A stretch of 64,000 nucleotides of DNA from Clostridiales bacterium SIT11 (GTDB taxonomy: Bacteria; Bacillota; Clostridia; Tissierellales; Peptoniphilaceae), in assembly GCA_001299455.1 (NCBI GenBank), contig CYUK01000003.1, positions 1,488,001 to 1,552,000 on the forward strand, read 5' to 3'. Both the position numbers and the translations under genes were made by a program. The notes under the pieces were generated by a model. That model was not told where the DNA came from, made no database searches, and saw only the letters and a program-made list of their open reading frames with translations. This document shows, in pieces, positions 26,637 to 35,600 of this stretch. Position 1 is the first letter of the stretch. Every line of letters starts with the position of its first letter.

Positions 26637-26960
26637 ATGATTCGTATTGATGTTTACGAAGAAGAGGGACTCATCACAGGCTTCAAGGCCCAGGGACATG
26701 CAGACAACAACCTAGAAGGCTACGACCTTTTATGCGCTGCCGTTTCTATCTTGACCCAAACCTGTATAGAAAGTCTCCACAGGGTCGCTGGCTTGGCAGA
26801 AGAAGACCTTCCCTATCAGATGGAAGATGGATTCTTATCCATCAGTCTTTCCAAGACCCAGGTAGCGGACCCAACCATTCAAATTATATTTTCAACCCTG
26901 CTTTGCGGCTTGTCCTTAATTCAGGAGTCGGCGCCAGGGGATATTATCATTAGGAGGTAA
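26637..26960 (+). CDS. prp: Ribosomal-processing cysteine protease Prp
   Basis: 107-residue YsxB/Prp protease that removes the N-terminal extension of L27. The catalytic histidine lies in KAQGHADNN and the cysteine in YDLLCAAVSIL, the expected GHA...CAAVS pair. The gene sits between rplU and rpmA, its substrate, as in Staphylococcus. Start ATG abuts the rplU stop. Confidence 0.93.
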   Translation: MIRIDVYEEEGLITGFKAQGHADNNLEGYDLLCAAVSILTQTCIESLHRVAGLAEEDLPYQMEDGFLSISLSKTQVADPTIQIIFSTLLCGLSLIQESAPGDIIIRR

Positions 26961-26963
26961 GAG

Positions 26964-27254
26964 ATGTTAAAGTTAAATCTTCAATTGTTCTCCTCTAAAA
27001 AAGGAATGGGATCGTCTAAAAACGGTCGGGATTCTGAATCGAAACGTCTAGGATTAAAAAAAGGCGATGGACAATATGTTCTTGCTGGGAATATCTTAGT
27101 GCGTCAAAGAGGAACAAAAATTCATCCCGGAACAAACGTAGGCCGGGGATCAGATGATACACTGTTTGCCACATCCAACGGAATCGTAAAATTCGAAACC
27201 AAGGGACGGGGCATGAAAAAAGTTGTCAGTGTAGAAGCTGAAGAATTAGCATAA
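26964..27254 (+). CDS. rpmA: 50S ribosomal protein L27 with cleavable N-terminus
   Basis: 96 residues with [15 protein letters not shown] and the basic, glycine-rich L27 body. The first nine residues, MLKLNLQLF, match the Prp cleavage extension (cut after the final Phe), leaving SSKKGMG as mature N-terminus near the peptidyl-transferase centre. The protease gene directly precedes it. A strong terminator follows. Confidence 0.97.
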   Translation: MLKLNLQLFSSKKGMGSSKNGRDSESKRLGLKKGDGQYVLAGNILVRQRGTKIHPGTNVGRGSDDTLFATSNGIVKFETKGRGMKKVVSVEAEELA

Positions 27255-27258
27255 AGCA

Positions 27259-27285
27259 AAGGGGTCGCTGGGCGGCCCTTTTTTC
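27259..27285 (+). terminator. Terminator after rpmA
   Basis: AAGGGGTCGC and GCGGCCCTT form the stem, with a T6 run at the end. Confidence 0.85.
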
Positions 27286-27351
27286 ATCTCAAATATTATG
27301 TAGACTTTAGACAAAACTTAGGATTTTCAAGGCTTTGCCAGGGAAATCCTA

Positions 27352-27360
27352 TGGTATAAT
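27352..27360 (+). promoter_or_regulatory. Extended -10 promoter of obgE
   Basis: TGGTATAAT is an extended -10, with no convincing -35. AAGGAGG precedes the start codon 18 bases later. Confidence 0.55.
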
Positions 27361-27378
27361 CATCTAAGGAGGTAGGCC

Positions 27379-28644
27379 ATGTTTATAGATGTAGCCAAAA
27401 TAAAAGTCTCTGCAGGCAAGGGCGGCGATGGCGCTGTAGCCTGGAGACGAGAAAAATATGAACCGGCTGGAGGCCCTGCTGGTGGCGATGGAGGCAAGGG
27501 AGGATCTGTCCTAGTCACAACAGATACCGGCCTCCACACCCTGATGGACTTTCGCTATCAAAAGGTCTACCAGGCAGAAAACGGAGAAAACGGCCGGGGG
27601 AAAAAACAATTTGGAAAAGATGGAGAATCCATCGTTCTGAAAGTTCCCCTGGGGACCCTGATTAAGGACCAGGCCACAGGTCGGGTTATAGCCGATTTAA
27701 AAGAAAAAGACCAAACCTTTGTCCTGGCCCAGGGAGGCCGGGGAGGCAAGGGAAATGCAAAATACACCACATCCACCCGCCAGGCGCCAAGCTTTGCCCA
27801 GGCAGGGTCCATGGGAGAGTCCAGGGAAGTGACTTTAGAACTGAAAGTCCTGGCCGATGTAGGCTTAATTGGCTTTCCAAATGTAGGAAAGTCCACCCTG
27901 CTTTCCGTCCTGTCCAAGGCCCGGCCCAAGATTGCCGACTACCACTTTACCACCCTAAGTCCCAACCTAGGCGTGGTTCCTGTAAAAAATGGAGCTTCCT
28001 TTGTCATGGCCGATATTCCAGGCCTTATTGAAGGAGCCAGCCAGGGAGTGGGCTTGGGCCACGATTTTTTAAAACACATTGAACGGACCCGGATGCTGGT
28101 CCATGTTTTGGATATGTCCGGCCACGAAGGGCGCGATCCCTTGGAAGACTTTGAAACCATTAACAGGGAACTCAAGGACTACCATGAAAAATTGGCAGAA
28201 AAACCCCAATTGGTTTTTGCCAATAAAATGGACCTTCCCATGAGTGAGGATAACCTCCTGCGCTTTAAGGAAAAATACAAGGACCTTCCAGTTTTTGTCG
28301 GGTCCGCCGCCACAACCAAGGACCTGGACCAGCTGGTCTATGCCATTGTGGAAGAATTAAAAGACCTCCCCTATGAAGTCCAAACCTTTGACGAAGCCTA
28401 TGTGGCAGAAGAGGAAGACCGGGCACCGGGGATTGTGGTCCATAAAGACCAGGGCCGGTACAAGGTAGAAGGCCCCTATATAGACAAGCTCCTCCGGTCC
28501 ACCTACTTTGACGACCGAGATTCCCTCCGCTATTTCCAAGAAAACTTGCGGAAAAATGGTGTGGTGGACAAGCTCCGAGACCTGGGCATCCAAGAAGGGG
28601 ACACCGTCTATATGAACGATTATGAATTTGAATTTTTTGAATAG
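27379..28644 (+). CDS. obgE: GTPase Obg/CgtA
   Basis: 421-residue ribosome-associated GTPase for late 50S assembly and stress control. The glycine-rich Obg fold (GGDGAVAWRREKYEPAGGPA) is followed by the G domain with GFPNVGKST (G1), DIPGLIEGASQG (G3) and NKMD (G4), and the C-terminal OCT domain ending in VYMNDYEFEF. Complete and normal. Separate promoter from rpmA; followed after eight bases by yhbY. Confidence 0.97.
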   Translation: MFIDVAKIKVSAGKGGDGAVAWRREKYEPAGGPAGGDGGKGGSVLVTTDTGLHTLMDFRYQKVYQAENGENGRGKKQFGKDGESIVLKVPLGTLIKDQATGRVIADLKEKDQTFVLAQGGRGGKGNAKYTTSTRQAPSFAQAGSMGESREVTLELKVLADVGLIGFPNVGKSTLLSVLSKARPKIADYHFTTLSPNLGVVPVKNGASFVMADIPGLIEGASQGVGLGHDFLKHIERTRMLVHVLDMSGHEGRDPLEDFETINRELKDYHEKLAEKPQLVFANKMDLPMSEDNLLRFKEKYKDLPVFVGSAATTKDLDQLVYAIVEELKDLPYEVQTFDEAYVAEEEDRAPGIVVHKDQGRYKVEGPYIDKLLRSTYFDDRDSLRYFQENLRKNGVVDKLRDLGIQEGDTVYMNDYEFEFFE

Positions 28645-28652
28645 GAGAAGAG

Positions 28653-28943
28653 ATGAAGGGGAAAGAGAGAAGTTATTTAAAGGGCCTGGCCAATCCCTTA
28701 AAGGCCAAGATCCAAGTGGGCAAGGCCGGCTTAAGTCCGGAATTTTTTGACCAATTGGAAGTCTTATTAGACCACGAAGAGCTGGTCAAAATTAACGTTT
28801 TAAAAAATGCCCCTGTGGAAGCCAGGGAAATTAAAGAAGAAATCCTGGAAACCACAGGCGCTGAATTTGTCAGCCAACTGGGGAAGAAGCTGGTCATCTA
28901 CCGGCCTTCCAAGGACGACCCAAAGATTGAGCTACCCCAATGA
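28653..28943 (+). CDS. yhbY: RNA-binding protein YhbY (CRM domain)
   Basis: 96-residue CRM-domain protein associated with pre-50S particles. LKGLANPLKAKIQVGKAGLS at the start and GKKLVIYRPS at the end are typical. It overlaps nadD by four bases. Neighbours obgE and rsfS share the ribosome theme. Confidence 0.93.
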   Translation: MKGKERSYLKGLANPLKAKIQVGKAGLSPEFFDQLEVLLDHEELVKINVLKNAPVEAREIKEEILETTGAEFVSQLGKKLVIYRPSKDDPKIELPQ

Positions 28944-29554
28944 AGAAAAAAATAGGCATTATGGGCGGGTCCTTTGACCCCATTCACATGGGCCATTTAA
29001 TGATGAGCGAGTACGTCCGGTCGGAATTGGACCTAGATGAAGTCCTCTTTGTCCCCACAGGCAATCCGCCCCACAAACAAATCGGGATTTTAGAGGCGGA
29101 AAAACGTCTGGAAATGGTAAAAATTGCCATTGCCGACAACCCTCATTTCACTGTCAGTGACCTGGAAGTCCAAAAAAAAGGAATTAGCTATTCCGTAGAC
29201 ACCGTCCTGGAACTTAAAGCCCTCCATCCGGAAGATGAATTTTACTTCCTCATTGGGTCCGACCTTTTACCCCAGTTAAAATCCTGGAAGCGGTTTGATG
29301 AACTGGCCACAGAAATTGAATTTGTCCTCTCCATCCGTCCCGGTTTTGACACCATTACCAAGGAAGACATGGTCCATGAAATTGCCGACCTAAAAGAGGA
29401 CTACGGGGCCCGGGTCACCGTTATTGAGACCCCCCTCTATGAAATTTCATCCACCCAAATCCGCCAGAGAATCCGGGACCACAGGTCTGTACGCTACCTA
29501 GTAAAACAAGAGGTGATTTCCAAAATTGAAGAGGCAGGCTATTATAGAAAATAA
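28940..29554 (+). CDS. nadD: Nicotinate-nucleotide adenylyltransferase
   Basis: Transfers AMP to nicotinate mononucleotide in NAD synthesis. The 204-residue protein has GGSFDPIHMGHL, PTGNPPHKQ and the SSTQIRQRI signature near the end. Normal length. It overlaps yqeK by 29 bases. Confidence 0.96.
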   Translation: MKKKIGIMGGSFDPIHMGHLMMSEYVRSELDLDEVLFVPTGNPPHKQIGILEAEKRLEMVKIAIADNPHFTVSDLEVQKKGISYSVDTVLELKALHPEDEFYFLIGSDLLPQLKSWKRFDELATEIEFVLSIRPGFDTITKEDMVHEIADLKEDYGARVTVIETPLYEISSTQIRQRIRDHRSVRYLVKQEVISKIEEAGYYRK

Positions 29555-30131
29555 AGAAGAAATCCAAAAAGAAATAGAAGAAAGAATCGGGGAAAAACGG
29601 ATGAAACATTCCCTTCGGGTGGCGGACATGGCCCAGGACCTGGCCATAAAATATGGAGAAGACCCGGAGAAAGCCTACATAGCAGGCTACTACCACGATT
29701 GCATGAAAATCAGAGACAAGGACCAGCTGAAAAAAGCCACTAAGGACTATGGCCTGGCCTGGACAGAAGACTTTGACCGGGCCCCCCAACTGGTCCATAG
29801 CTTCTTAGGAGCCAAGGTGGCCGAAAAAAGATATGGCATCAAGGACCCGGAAATTCTGTCTGCCATGGCCTACCACACCACAGGAAAGCCCTCTATGACA
29901 GGCCTGGAAAAAATTATCTACCTGGCCGATTATGGAGAGCCCATGCGAAACTTTGACGGAGTCGACCAGGCCCGGGACCTGATTTTTAAAGACCTGGATT
30001 CCGCCATGTTCTATGCTTTAAACCAAACCATCCGCTTTTTACTGGACAAGGAAAGTTACATCACCCCCCTGTCCGTCCAAGCCAGAAATGATTTCTTAAT
30101 AAAGGAGAAAACCCATGGCCAAGTTTTTTAA
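29526..30131 (+). CDS. yqeK: HD-domain hydrolase YqeK (diadenosine tetraphosphatase type)
   Basis: HD-domain protein cleaving Ap4A symmetrically in characterised relatives. HSLRVADMAQDLA and AGYYHDCMK give the metal-binding His and His-Asp, and AMAYHTTGKPSM supplies further ligands. A TTG start at 29526 is backed by GAGGTG ten bases upstream and leaves the normal two-dozen residues before the first histidine (201 residues). An ATG at 29601 would cut into the fold. Follows nadD as in most Firmicutes. Confidence 0.92.
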   Translation: MKRQAIIENKEEIQKEIEERIGEKRMKHSLRVADMAQDLAIKYGEDPEKAYIAGYYHDCMKIRDKDQLKKATKDYGLAWTEDFDRAPQLVHSFLGAKVAEKRYGIKDPEILSAMAYHTTGKPSMTGLEKIIYLADYGEPMRNFDGVDQARDLIFKDLDSAMFYALNQTIRFLLDKESYITPLSVQARNDFLIKEKTHGQVF

Positions 30132-31011
30132 AGCCTTCTTTTTAACCCTTCTCATCCTCGTCCTCTTAAGTGGAGGCCTGGTATTTTTCGTAGGGGCCAA
30201 GGTCCACGACCAGGACCCCGTAGACCTGGTCACAGACTTAGCCAGCAGCCAGGACAAGGACAACTTAAGCTTTTTATTAATCGGCGTGGACTCCCTGGAC
30301 AAGAACCAAGGCAAGCCCCGGTCCGATGTCATGATGGCCGTCCATATTAACCGGGCCGCCAAGTCCATTTCCCTGGTCTCCATTCCAAGAGACACCAGGA
30401 CCCCCATTGAAGGCCGGAAAAACCAAGAAAAAATCAATCATGCCTTCGCCTATGGAGGCCCCGACCTCTCCCTAAAAACCGTCAACAACCGCCTGGGAAC
30501 CAAGATTCCCTACTACATGGTCATGGACTATGAATTTGTCAAAGACATGGTGGACATTATGGGCGGCGTAGAAGTGGACATTCCCATGGAAATGAACTAT
30601 GAGGACACCACCGCCGGCAACTCCCTCATCATCCATTTTAAGCCCGGCCGGCAAAAATTAAACGGCGAAGACGCCGTCAAATTTCTACGCTTTCGGAAGG
30701 GCTATAAAAATGCCGACCTAGGCCGAGTTCAAGCTCAACAACAATTTATGGGCGCCTTTTTAAAGGAACTAAAAAACCCAGCCCAATGGGCCAAGGCCCC
30801 CCTATTTGCCGCTTCCTACCAAAAGCATGCCAAGTCCACCGTTCCCCTGTCCTCCCTCATGAAGATGGCCCCTATTTTTGTCCATTCCCAAGAAGACAAC
30901 TTTAGGTCCACCACCCTGCCGGGGAGTCCCCAAATGATTTCCGGCCTCTCCTACTTTATTTTAGATGACAAGGGAACAGACAGAGTCCTGACCGAATATG
31001 GATTGAAGTAA
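30115..31011 (+). CDS. LytR-CpsA-Psr (LCP) family cell-wall ligase
   Basis: 298 residues: a cytoplasmic tip, one membrane helix (AFFLTLLILVLLSGGLVFFV) and an external LCP domain with LLIGVDSLDK, SVMM-like SDVMMAVHIN and VSIPRDTRTPIEG. LCP proteins transfer undecaprenyl-linked wall polymers to peptidoglycan, and could attach the polymer that SLH proteins bind. AAAGGAG precedes the ATG; it overlaps yqeK by 17 bases. A terminator follows. Confidence 0.9.
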   Translation: MAKFFKAFFLTLLILVLLSGGLVFFVGAKVHDQDPVDLVTDLASSQDKDNLSFLLIGVDSLDKNQGKPRSDVMMAVHINRAAKSISLVSIPRDTRTPIEGRKNQEKINHAFAYGGPDLSLKTVNNRLGTKIPYYMVMDYEFVKDMVDIMGGVEVDIPMEMNYEDTTAGNSLIIHFKPGRQKLNGEDAVKFLRFRKGYKNADLGRVQAQQQFMGAFLKELKNPAQWAKAPLFAASYQKHAKSTVPLSSLMKMAPIFVHSQEDNFRSTTLPGSPQMISGLSYFILDDKGTDRVLTEYGLK

Positions 31012-31037
31012 AGAGGGGCCCCAGGCCCTTCTTTTTT
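31012..31037 (+). terminator. Terminator after LCP gene
   Basis: GAGGGGCC pairs with GGCCCTTC around a CCA loop, followed by T6. Confidence 0.8.
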
Positions 31038-31057
31038 AAAAAGATATTTAGTATAAT
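31029..31057 (+). promoter_or_regulatory. Putative promoter of rsfS
   Basis: TATAAT at 31052-31057; the -35 position (TTCTTT, 31029-31034) is weak and overlaps the terminator tail. Confidence 0.45.
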
Positions 31058-31074
31058 AAGACCAGGAGGTAGCC

Positions 31075-31434
31075 ATGCCAAAACAAGAAGAACTATTAAC
31101 CACCATTACCCAAGCCTGCCAGGATAAAAAAGCCCGGGATATTGAAGTCCTGGACCTGAGAGGGAAAAGCTCCCTGACAAACTATTTTGTCCTGGCCTCA
31201 GGAACATCCACAACCCAAGTGGCCGCCATTGCCGATGAAGTGGAAGAAAAACTCCAAAACCTGGGCCTTGACCCCCTCCATAGGGAAGGCTATAGCCAGG
31301 CCCGCTGGATCGTCCTGGACTACGACACCGTCATCGTCCACATCTTCCACCGGGAAGAAAGAGAATACTATGCCCTGGAAAGACTCTGGTCCCCCAAGGA
31401 AAAGAAAGAAGAGGAGAGCCATGAAAGCAATTAA
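31075..31434 (+). CDS. rsfS: Ribosomal silencing factor RsfS
   Basis: 119-residue protein that binds L14 and blocks subunit joining in starvation. It has DIEVLDLRGKSSLTNYFVLA, ARWIVLDYDTVIVHIF and YYALERLW, the family core. AGGAGG precedes the ATG. Its last 14 bases overlap ridA. Confidence 0.95.
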   Translation: MPKQEELLTTITQACQDKKARDIEVLDLRGKSSLTNYFVLASGTSTTQVAAIADEVEEKLQNLGLDPLHREGYSQARWIVLDYDTVIVHIFHREEREYYALERLWSPKEKKEEESHESN

Positions 31435-31792
31435 GACAAACAAAGCCCCGGAAGCCCTAGGCCCCTATAGCCAAGCCATAGAAGTGGACGGCTATATTTT
31501 TACATCCGGCCAAATCCCGGCCGACCCTGCCACAGGAGACCTAAAAGCAGACATTAAAGAAGCCACCAAGCAAAGTATGGAAAATATTAAGGCCATCTTA
31601 GAAGAAGCCGGGTCCTCCCTGGACAAGGTCATTAAAACCACCATCTACTTAACCAATATGAAGGCCTTCGGCGACGTCAACGAAGTTTACGGCACCTACT
31701 TTACAGACCATAAGCCGGCCCGGTCCTGTGTGGAAGTCCTCTCCCTTCCCAAGGGATCCCTGATAGAAATCGAAGCCATCGCCAAAAAGTAA
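31421..31792 (+). CDS. ridA: RidA family reactive intermediate/imine deaminase
   Basis: 123-residue enzyme that hydrolyses 2-aminoacrylate and related imines. It starts MKAIKTNKAPEALGPYSQA and has GYIFTSGQIPADP and ARSCVEVLSLPKGSLIEIEA with the substrate-binding arginine. The ATG at 31421 follows GAGGAG; a longer open frame reaching back to 31187 only shadows rsfS. Protective in a strain with PLP-based amino-acid catabolism. Confidence 0.95.
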   Translation: MKAIKTNKAPEALGPYSQAIEVDGYIFTSGQIPADPATGDLKADIKEATKQSMENIKAILEEAGSSLDKVIKTTIYLTNMKAFGDVNEVYGTYFTDHKPARSCVEVLSLPKGSLIEIEAIAKK

Positions 31793-31793
31793 G

Positions 31794-32387
31794 ATGAAGG
31801 ACCACCCCCTGACCCCCAGGGAAAAGAAACTGAGCCTCATCCTCCTGGCTCTTTTAGCCCTTTTGGCCTACACCATTAAGGGCAGGCCCAGTCCTGACCG
31901 CCTAGGCCTTTACCAACAAGAAGACCCCCGGACCCAGGAAAAATCCCAGGAAGATGCCCCTATTGAAGAGCGGGGAAGCGAAATCTATGTCCATATTACA
32001 GGTGCCGTGGAAAAACCCGGCCTCTACAAACTAAAAGGCCCCATCCGCCTGGTGGAAGTCATTGACCAGGCCGGGGGCCTTACAAAAGATGCCGATAGCG
32101 ACCAGCTGAACCTGGCCGCCCAGGTAGAAGACCAGGCCCGGATCCACGTCCCCACTAAAGGACAAGAAAGTGAAGAAGGAAGAACCAGCCCAGGCAAGGT
32201 CAACCTCAATAGAGCCAGCCTAGAAGAGCTCCAGACCCTCCCCGGCATCGGCGAAAAAACCGCCCGAAAAATCAAAGACCGGGTAGAAAAAGAAGGCCCC
32301 TTCCAGAGAGAAGAAGACCTCAAAGACCTTCCTGGCATTGGCGAGAAAAAATACCAGGAACTGGAAGCCTATATTTCCGTTTATTGA
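31794..32387 (+). CDS. comEA: ComEA-like membrane protein with SLBB and helix-hairpin-helix domains
   Basis: 197 residues: N-terminal membrane helix (LSLILLALLALLAYTI), an SLBB domain (EIYVHITGAVEKPGLYKL) and a C-terminal double helix-hairpin-helix (LQTLPGIGEKTARKI, LKDLPGIGEKKYQEL). ComEA binds incoming DNA at the cell surface in competence. No comEC follows here, so the competence role rests on domain order alone. Confidence 0.85.
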   Translation: MKDHPLTPREKKLSLILLALLALLAYTIKGRPSPDRLGLYQQEDPRTQEKSQEDAPIEERGSEIYVHITGAVEKPGLYKLKGPIRLVEVIDQAGGLTKDADSDQLNLAAQVEDQARIHVPTKGQESEEGRTSPGKVNLNRASLEELQTLPGIGEKTARKIKDRVEKEGPFQREEDLKDLPGIGEKKYQELEAYISVY

Positions 32388-32403
32388 CAAGTAAAGAAGA
32401 GGA

Positions 32404-32441
32404 AAATACAGAGAAGGGAAATCCCTTTTCTGTATTTTTTT
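32404..32441 (+). terminator. Terminator after comEA-like gene
   Basis: AAATACAG (32404-32411) pairs with CTGTATTT, with AAGGG/CCCTT inside and a T-run after. Confidence 0.88.
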
Positions 32442-32564
32442 AGCCCATTAAGAAGAAAAAAGACTAGAAAATCGAAAACAATGTAAAGAATATATAAAAG
32501 TTGATGGTAAAAAGAAGAAAGTTTTCCAAAAATGAAAAAAGTTTAAGAAAAGCTAGAAAAGGCC

Positions 32565-32593
32565 TATACATTGTGGGGGGGGTGTAGTAAAAT
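32565..32593 (+). promoter_or_regulatory. Promoter with G8 tract in its spacer, upstream of giant surface-protein operon
   Basis: -35 TATACA (32565-32570), exactly 17-base spacer, -10 TAAAAT (32588-32593). The spacer holds eight consecutive G (32575-32582). Gain or loss of a G would shift the spacing away from or towards the optimum, as in known phase-variable promoters. The 5' leader that follows ends in a purine-rich GAGAA-type repeat before the start at 32666. The rest of 32442-32564 is AT-rich with nothing recognised. Confidence 0.6.
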
Positions 32594-32665
32594 ATAGGCA
32601 GAGTACTAGGCTTATAAGCCAGGTTGTGAAAAAACGAAGAGAAGAGAGAAGAGAGAGGAGAAAGT

Positions 32666-35600
32666 ATGGAAAAAAACCAAAGAGCAAAGCGTTTTCTGGC
32701 CTTATTTTTAGCAATTGTGATGATTGCTGGAATCTTGCCAGTAAATATTTTTGCAGAGGATGAACCACAAATGACAATGACAAGCATACAATCTGTGGCA
32801 AATAAAGATTTTTTCGATTACAAAGATACTAGCAAAGAGCTAAATTGGGAAGATCAACTCAGTAGCCAAGATTTTTATTGGCCATTAGACACAGGGCAAA
32901 CATTAAGGAGGGTTACTTATACTGACCCTATAAATATTGCCAGTTTAGACTTTAATGGTTATTACATCAATGCAGAAGGCAGAACAGTATTAAGACTTGT
33001 CTATAACTTTTACGGAGCAGCTGCCTCAGGGGTGTGGAGAACTACTCACTTTAGATTTGACCAAAATCTATATAGTAAAATAGATTGGGATAAATCAGGT
33101 GTGAAGAGATCTGATGGATCAGAAATTTTACCATTCGCTGATGTAAATAGGCCATATGAAAAGAAGGTCTTAAATCCAGGTGATAAAGGAATAATAAATG
33201 ATACCTATGCATCAAGATCTAATTATTTACCAGTAGAGTTAGTGTTAAATGATGGTATAGATATTAAATCTCTTGGCAAAAGCACATATTTTGTACAATT
33301 AAGATTGATATCTGAAGATGATAAATTTGTATATGCCTATGCACCAAAGGGATCTAGTGCAGACTATACCACCTATACCTTTACAACACCGGTTGTAGTT
33401 GGAGATAGAGATTTCAACCTATTCTTACCAGGTGGGTTAAATGATGATGCTTATGTACGTTCGCAAGTAAGAGGTAGGTCTTTTACTGCGGAATATGACC
33501 CATCTTTTGATGCAAAAAAGAATCTTGGAAAACTCAGCCTTCAATATCTTTTCAGACACTCACTTTTATATACACAAATGCAAACTGATAGCAGAGGAGA
33601 AAGACCATATGCCTTCGTTATTAGCTTTGACAAGCGTATAGCAGACTTATTACCAAAAGATGCAAATGATCCTTCTCAAACTGTAGTTGGTAGAACACAA
33701 GCAAAAGACAGTAACAAGAGACCAAAGGGAACTCCTCAAGCAATTAAGAGAGAGAATATCTTTGTCAAGGGTAATGTAGCCTATATTATGGTAGTAAATG
33801 ATAAACATCCAGATTATCAAACATATAATATAGCAAATATTGATAGTCCAACAGAAAACCCAGATGAAGCTGGTTTTATAAAAGCTAATCCTATTGTTGT
33901 TTCAAGTCTTAAGAATACGATTTATGCAAACGTAGCAATGGACTTTGCAACTTTTGATTTATACGTAGACAACAAAAAAGCAAGTGATGCAGTTGGGGAA
34001 GATTCTGACACTATGGACATTACAAACTTTGAAAACTATATAATTTCTTCAGGTTTAGTAGTACCTAATGCTGAGGGATGGAATGAATACTCCTATGAAT
34101 TTACAGAAAATCTTACAATTCCAGATGGAGGTACATTTAAATTTTTAATGTCTAAAGATGTTCCTGGAAAATTGCATAGCGTTCATGCAACAATTGAAAA
34201 ACCAGATATTAACACCAAATCAATTATGAAGGACAGAATCGGCTATCGTCACGATATATCATGGTATACATGGGGAGCTGCCGGTGGAAAAACACAAGGA
34301 CATGCAGCTGTTATTGAAAGTGACAATGGTGGAGTACAAGAAATGAACTTCCTTGGTGGTCGCCAAATTAAAAAAGGTGACATCCTAAGAGTACTGGTAC
34401 AAAACCCAGGCTACACTGGTATTCCTCTATTCATTACTGGTATCAACTGGAATACAGTTGGACAAGCTGATGGCGACGGTGGATATGAACTGGAAATAAA
34501 AGACGATTATTATGTACATGGTCGCTTAACAAGAGCTGCTGCTGCTGGAGCACCAAAACAAGCAAAAATAGCAACTTTCACCTATACTCCAGCAGAATAT
34601 GATGAAACAAAACCAGAAGGGGTAGACAATCCAAAAACAAAAGTTGTAAACATCACAAGAGAAGGAACTTTTAAATCAAGTGATGATAGTGTATTTGCAT
34701 TTAAAAACGCTGTAGTAATTGCTGGTGGTACTACTTTTAAGATAGACATGAGAAAGGTAAAACCAGGAACCAAGGCTGTATTAAAGACAGAATTAAATAA
34801 TGGAACAATTAAAGAAGCTGAAATAGGAACAACAGGAACTGTCTTTAAAGACCATGGAAAAGATTACAGACCATTCTATGTAAATTCATCTAATATTCTA
34901 AGTATGATGTCCCTTAGAAAGGCACACTATCTTCCAAAACAAGAAATCTTTACCAACGACTATACTGGTATAGATATGAAAACAAATACTTCTGGACTAT
35001 CAGAAAAAGCTGGTACAGGAACGGAAGAGGATGATTCAGGATCAGTTGAATCAACATTTGAATATGATAAGTACAAAAAATTAAAAGAACAACTTGAAAG
35101 TTTTAATCCACTAACAGATAATTTGGATAAGTTTATGACAAATGCAAAACAAATTAGAGGCTACAGCCGTTACAATGGCGGTACAGTTGTAAATGCCTTA
35201 TTCCCACAAGATGTTGTAAATGAAATAAATCCAAAACCAACACAAAACGGAAAACAAGTAAGCGACTTGGCTTTAGACCATAAATATGTTGAAAAAGATG
35301 CTAATAAAGATAATTTAGGTAAAATCGAAATCGACATGTCGTCTAAAGTAAAAGCCAAAGACAAAAATGGAACAGAACATGAATACGAAGCTTTTATGTT
35401 TGCCTTAGATACACCTACTGGTGTAACTTTAAAGAAAGATATGCAAGTGTTCTTAACAAACTCAGAAGAATCTTCCTTATATTCAAAGTGGAAAGAAGAA
35501 AGAGTCAGAGCAAGAGTATTGTTCGATAAAAACACAGACCAAAACTTTACAGTAGAACCAGCAAGTGCTGAAAATGCAGACAATATTGTAAAGATCATTC

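Noticed and set aside
31187-31420. Long N-terminal extension of ridA
   Set aside because: It only reads rsfS in another frame; RidA proteins start at the MKAIKTNKAP position, which has its own ribosome-binding site.
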